From contig NZ_JHEP02000016.1 in assembly GCF_000657795.2 (NCBI RefSeq), forward strand, positions 44,063 to 108,062: a stretch of 64,000 nucleotides of DNA, given 5' to 3'. Below, piece by piece: positions 63,956 to 64,000 of the stretch. This stretch comes from Bordetella pseudohinzii (GTDB taxonomy: Bacteria > Pseudomonadota > Gammaproteobacteria > Burkholderiales > Burkholderiaceae_B). The notes below the pieces were generated by a model. The model made no database searches. It saw only the letters and a program-made list of their open reading frames with translations, and was not told the origin of the DNA. Each line of letters opens with the position of its first letter. Within the stretch, counting starts at the first letter, position 1. The position numbers and the translations under genes are program-made.

Positions 63956-64000
63956 TCGCCCCCTCGCAACACAGACAGCAACGCAGACGCGGCGCGGTAG

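Overview
The window is a dense, high-GC (roughly two-thirds G+C) chromosomal segment whose gene families and syntenies (PiuC, DUF2863, DUF2968, DUF3613, DUF4148, EarP-type EF-P modification, paired aconitases flanking a TonB receptor, many LysR regulators and orphan periplasmic binding proteins) point to a betaproteobacterium of the Alcaligenaceae, most like Bordetella or Achromobacter. No rRNA, tRNA, CRISPR array, insertion sequence or phage gene was found. The last 80 bases carry a strong promoter with a GC-rich discriminator that probably drives a stable RNA operon just outside the window.

Layout. 1-9.5 kb: 3' end of piuC, a flavoprotein, a DUF3300/DUF2950 pair, a membrane-anchored phosphoesterase, a DUF2007 zinc-ribbon protein, an MFS exporter, a DUF4148 protein, a GntP permease and a glutathione transferase. 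9.5-19.8 kb: catabolism and uptake, with a LysR-nitronate monooxygenase pair divergent from an adenine deaminase, a LysR-cupin pair divergent from an isocitrate-lyase-family enzyme followed by a TctC binding protein, and a peptide-binding protein translationally coupled to a gamma-glutamyltransferase. 19.8-24.1 kb: a MarR regulator, a glycine-rich repeat lipoprotein and a TpsB/FhaC-type outer-membrane translocator, all on the minus strand. 24.1-24.5 kb is a 437-bp AT-rich gap with operator-like repeats. 24.5-39 kb: a stand-alone MHYT sensor, then a complete tad locus (flp, cpaA, two tadE-like genes, cpaB, secretin, tadZ, tadA, tadB, tadC, tadD, DUF3613, tadG) ending with a sigma-54 activator that has a degenerate receiver. 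39-49 kb: two small envelope or unknown proteins, a porin, efp with its arginine rhamnosyltransferase earP, DUF2863, a LigB-type dioxygenase, and acnA. 48.5-55.6 kb: a lytic transglycosylase lipoprotein, a Fur-box-preceded TonB receptor, acnB, an exonuclease overlapping a MazG-like gene, and an ABM-domain protein. 55.7-64 kb: two exporters, a large MscS channel, two LysR genes flanking a CoA-transferase, and a DUF1127 protein.

Most notable observations: (i) acnA and acnB share a near-identical 26-bp element containing a 9-3-9 inverted repeat, implying one regulator for both aconitases; (ii) the TpsB gene has no filamentous-haemagglutinin partner and instead sits with a Gly/Leu-rich lipoprotein made of two ~163-residue modules; (iii) the cpaA reading frame runs out of frame into tadE, so the junction looks rearranged or frameshifted; (iv) a strong hairpin separates flp from the rest of the tad operon; (v) several precise operator-like repeats (a 9-11-9 inverted repeat over a LysR start codon, 12-bp direct repeats 21 bp apart before mscS, 7-bp repeats 10 bp apart before tad).
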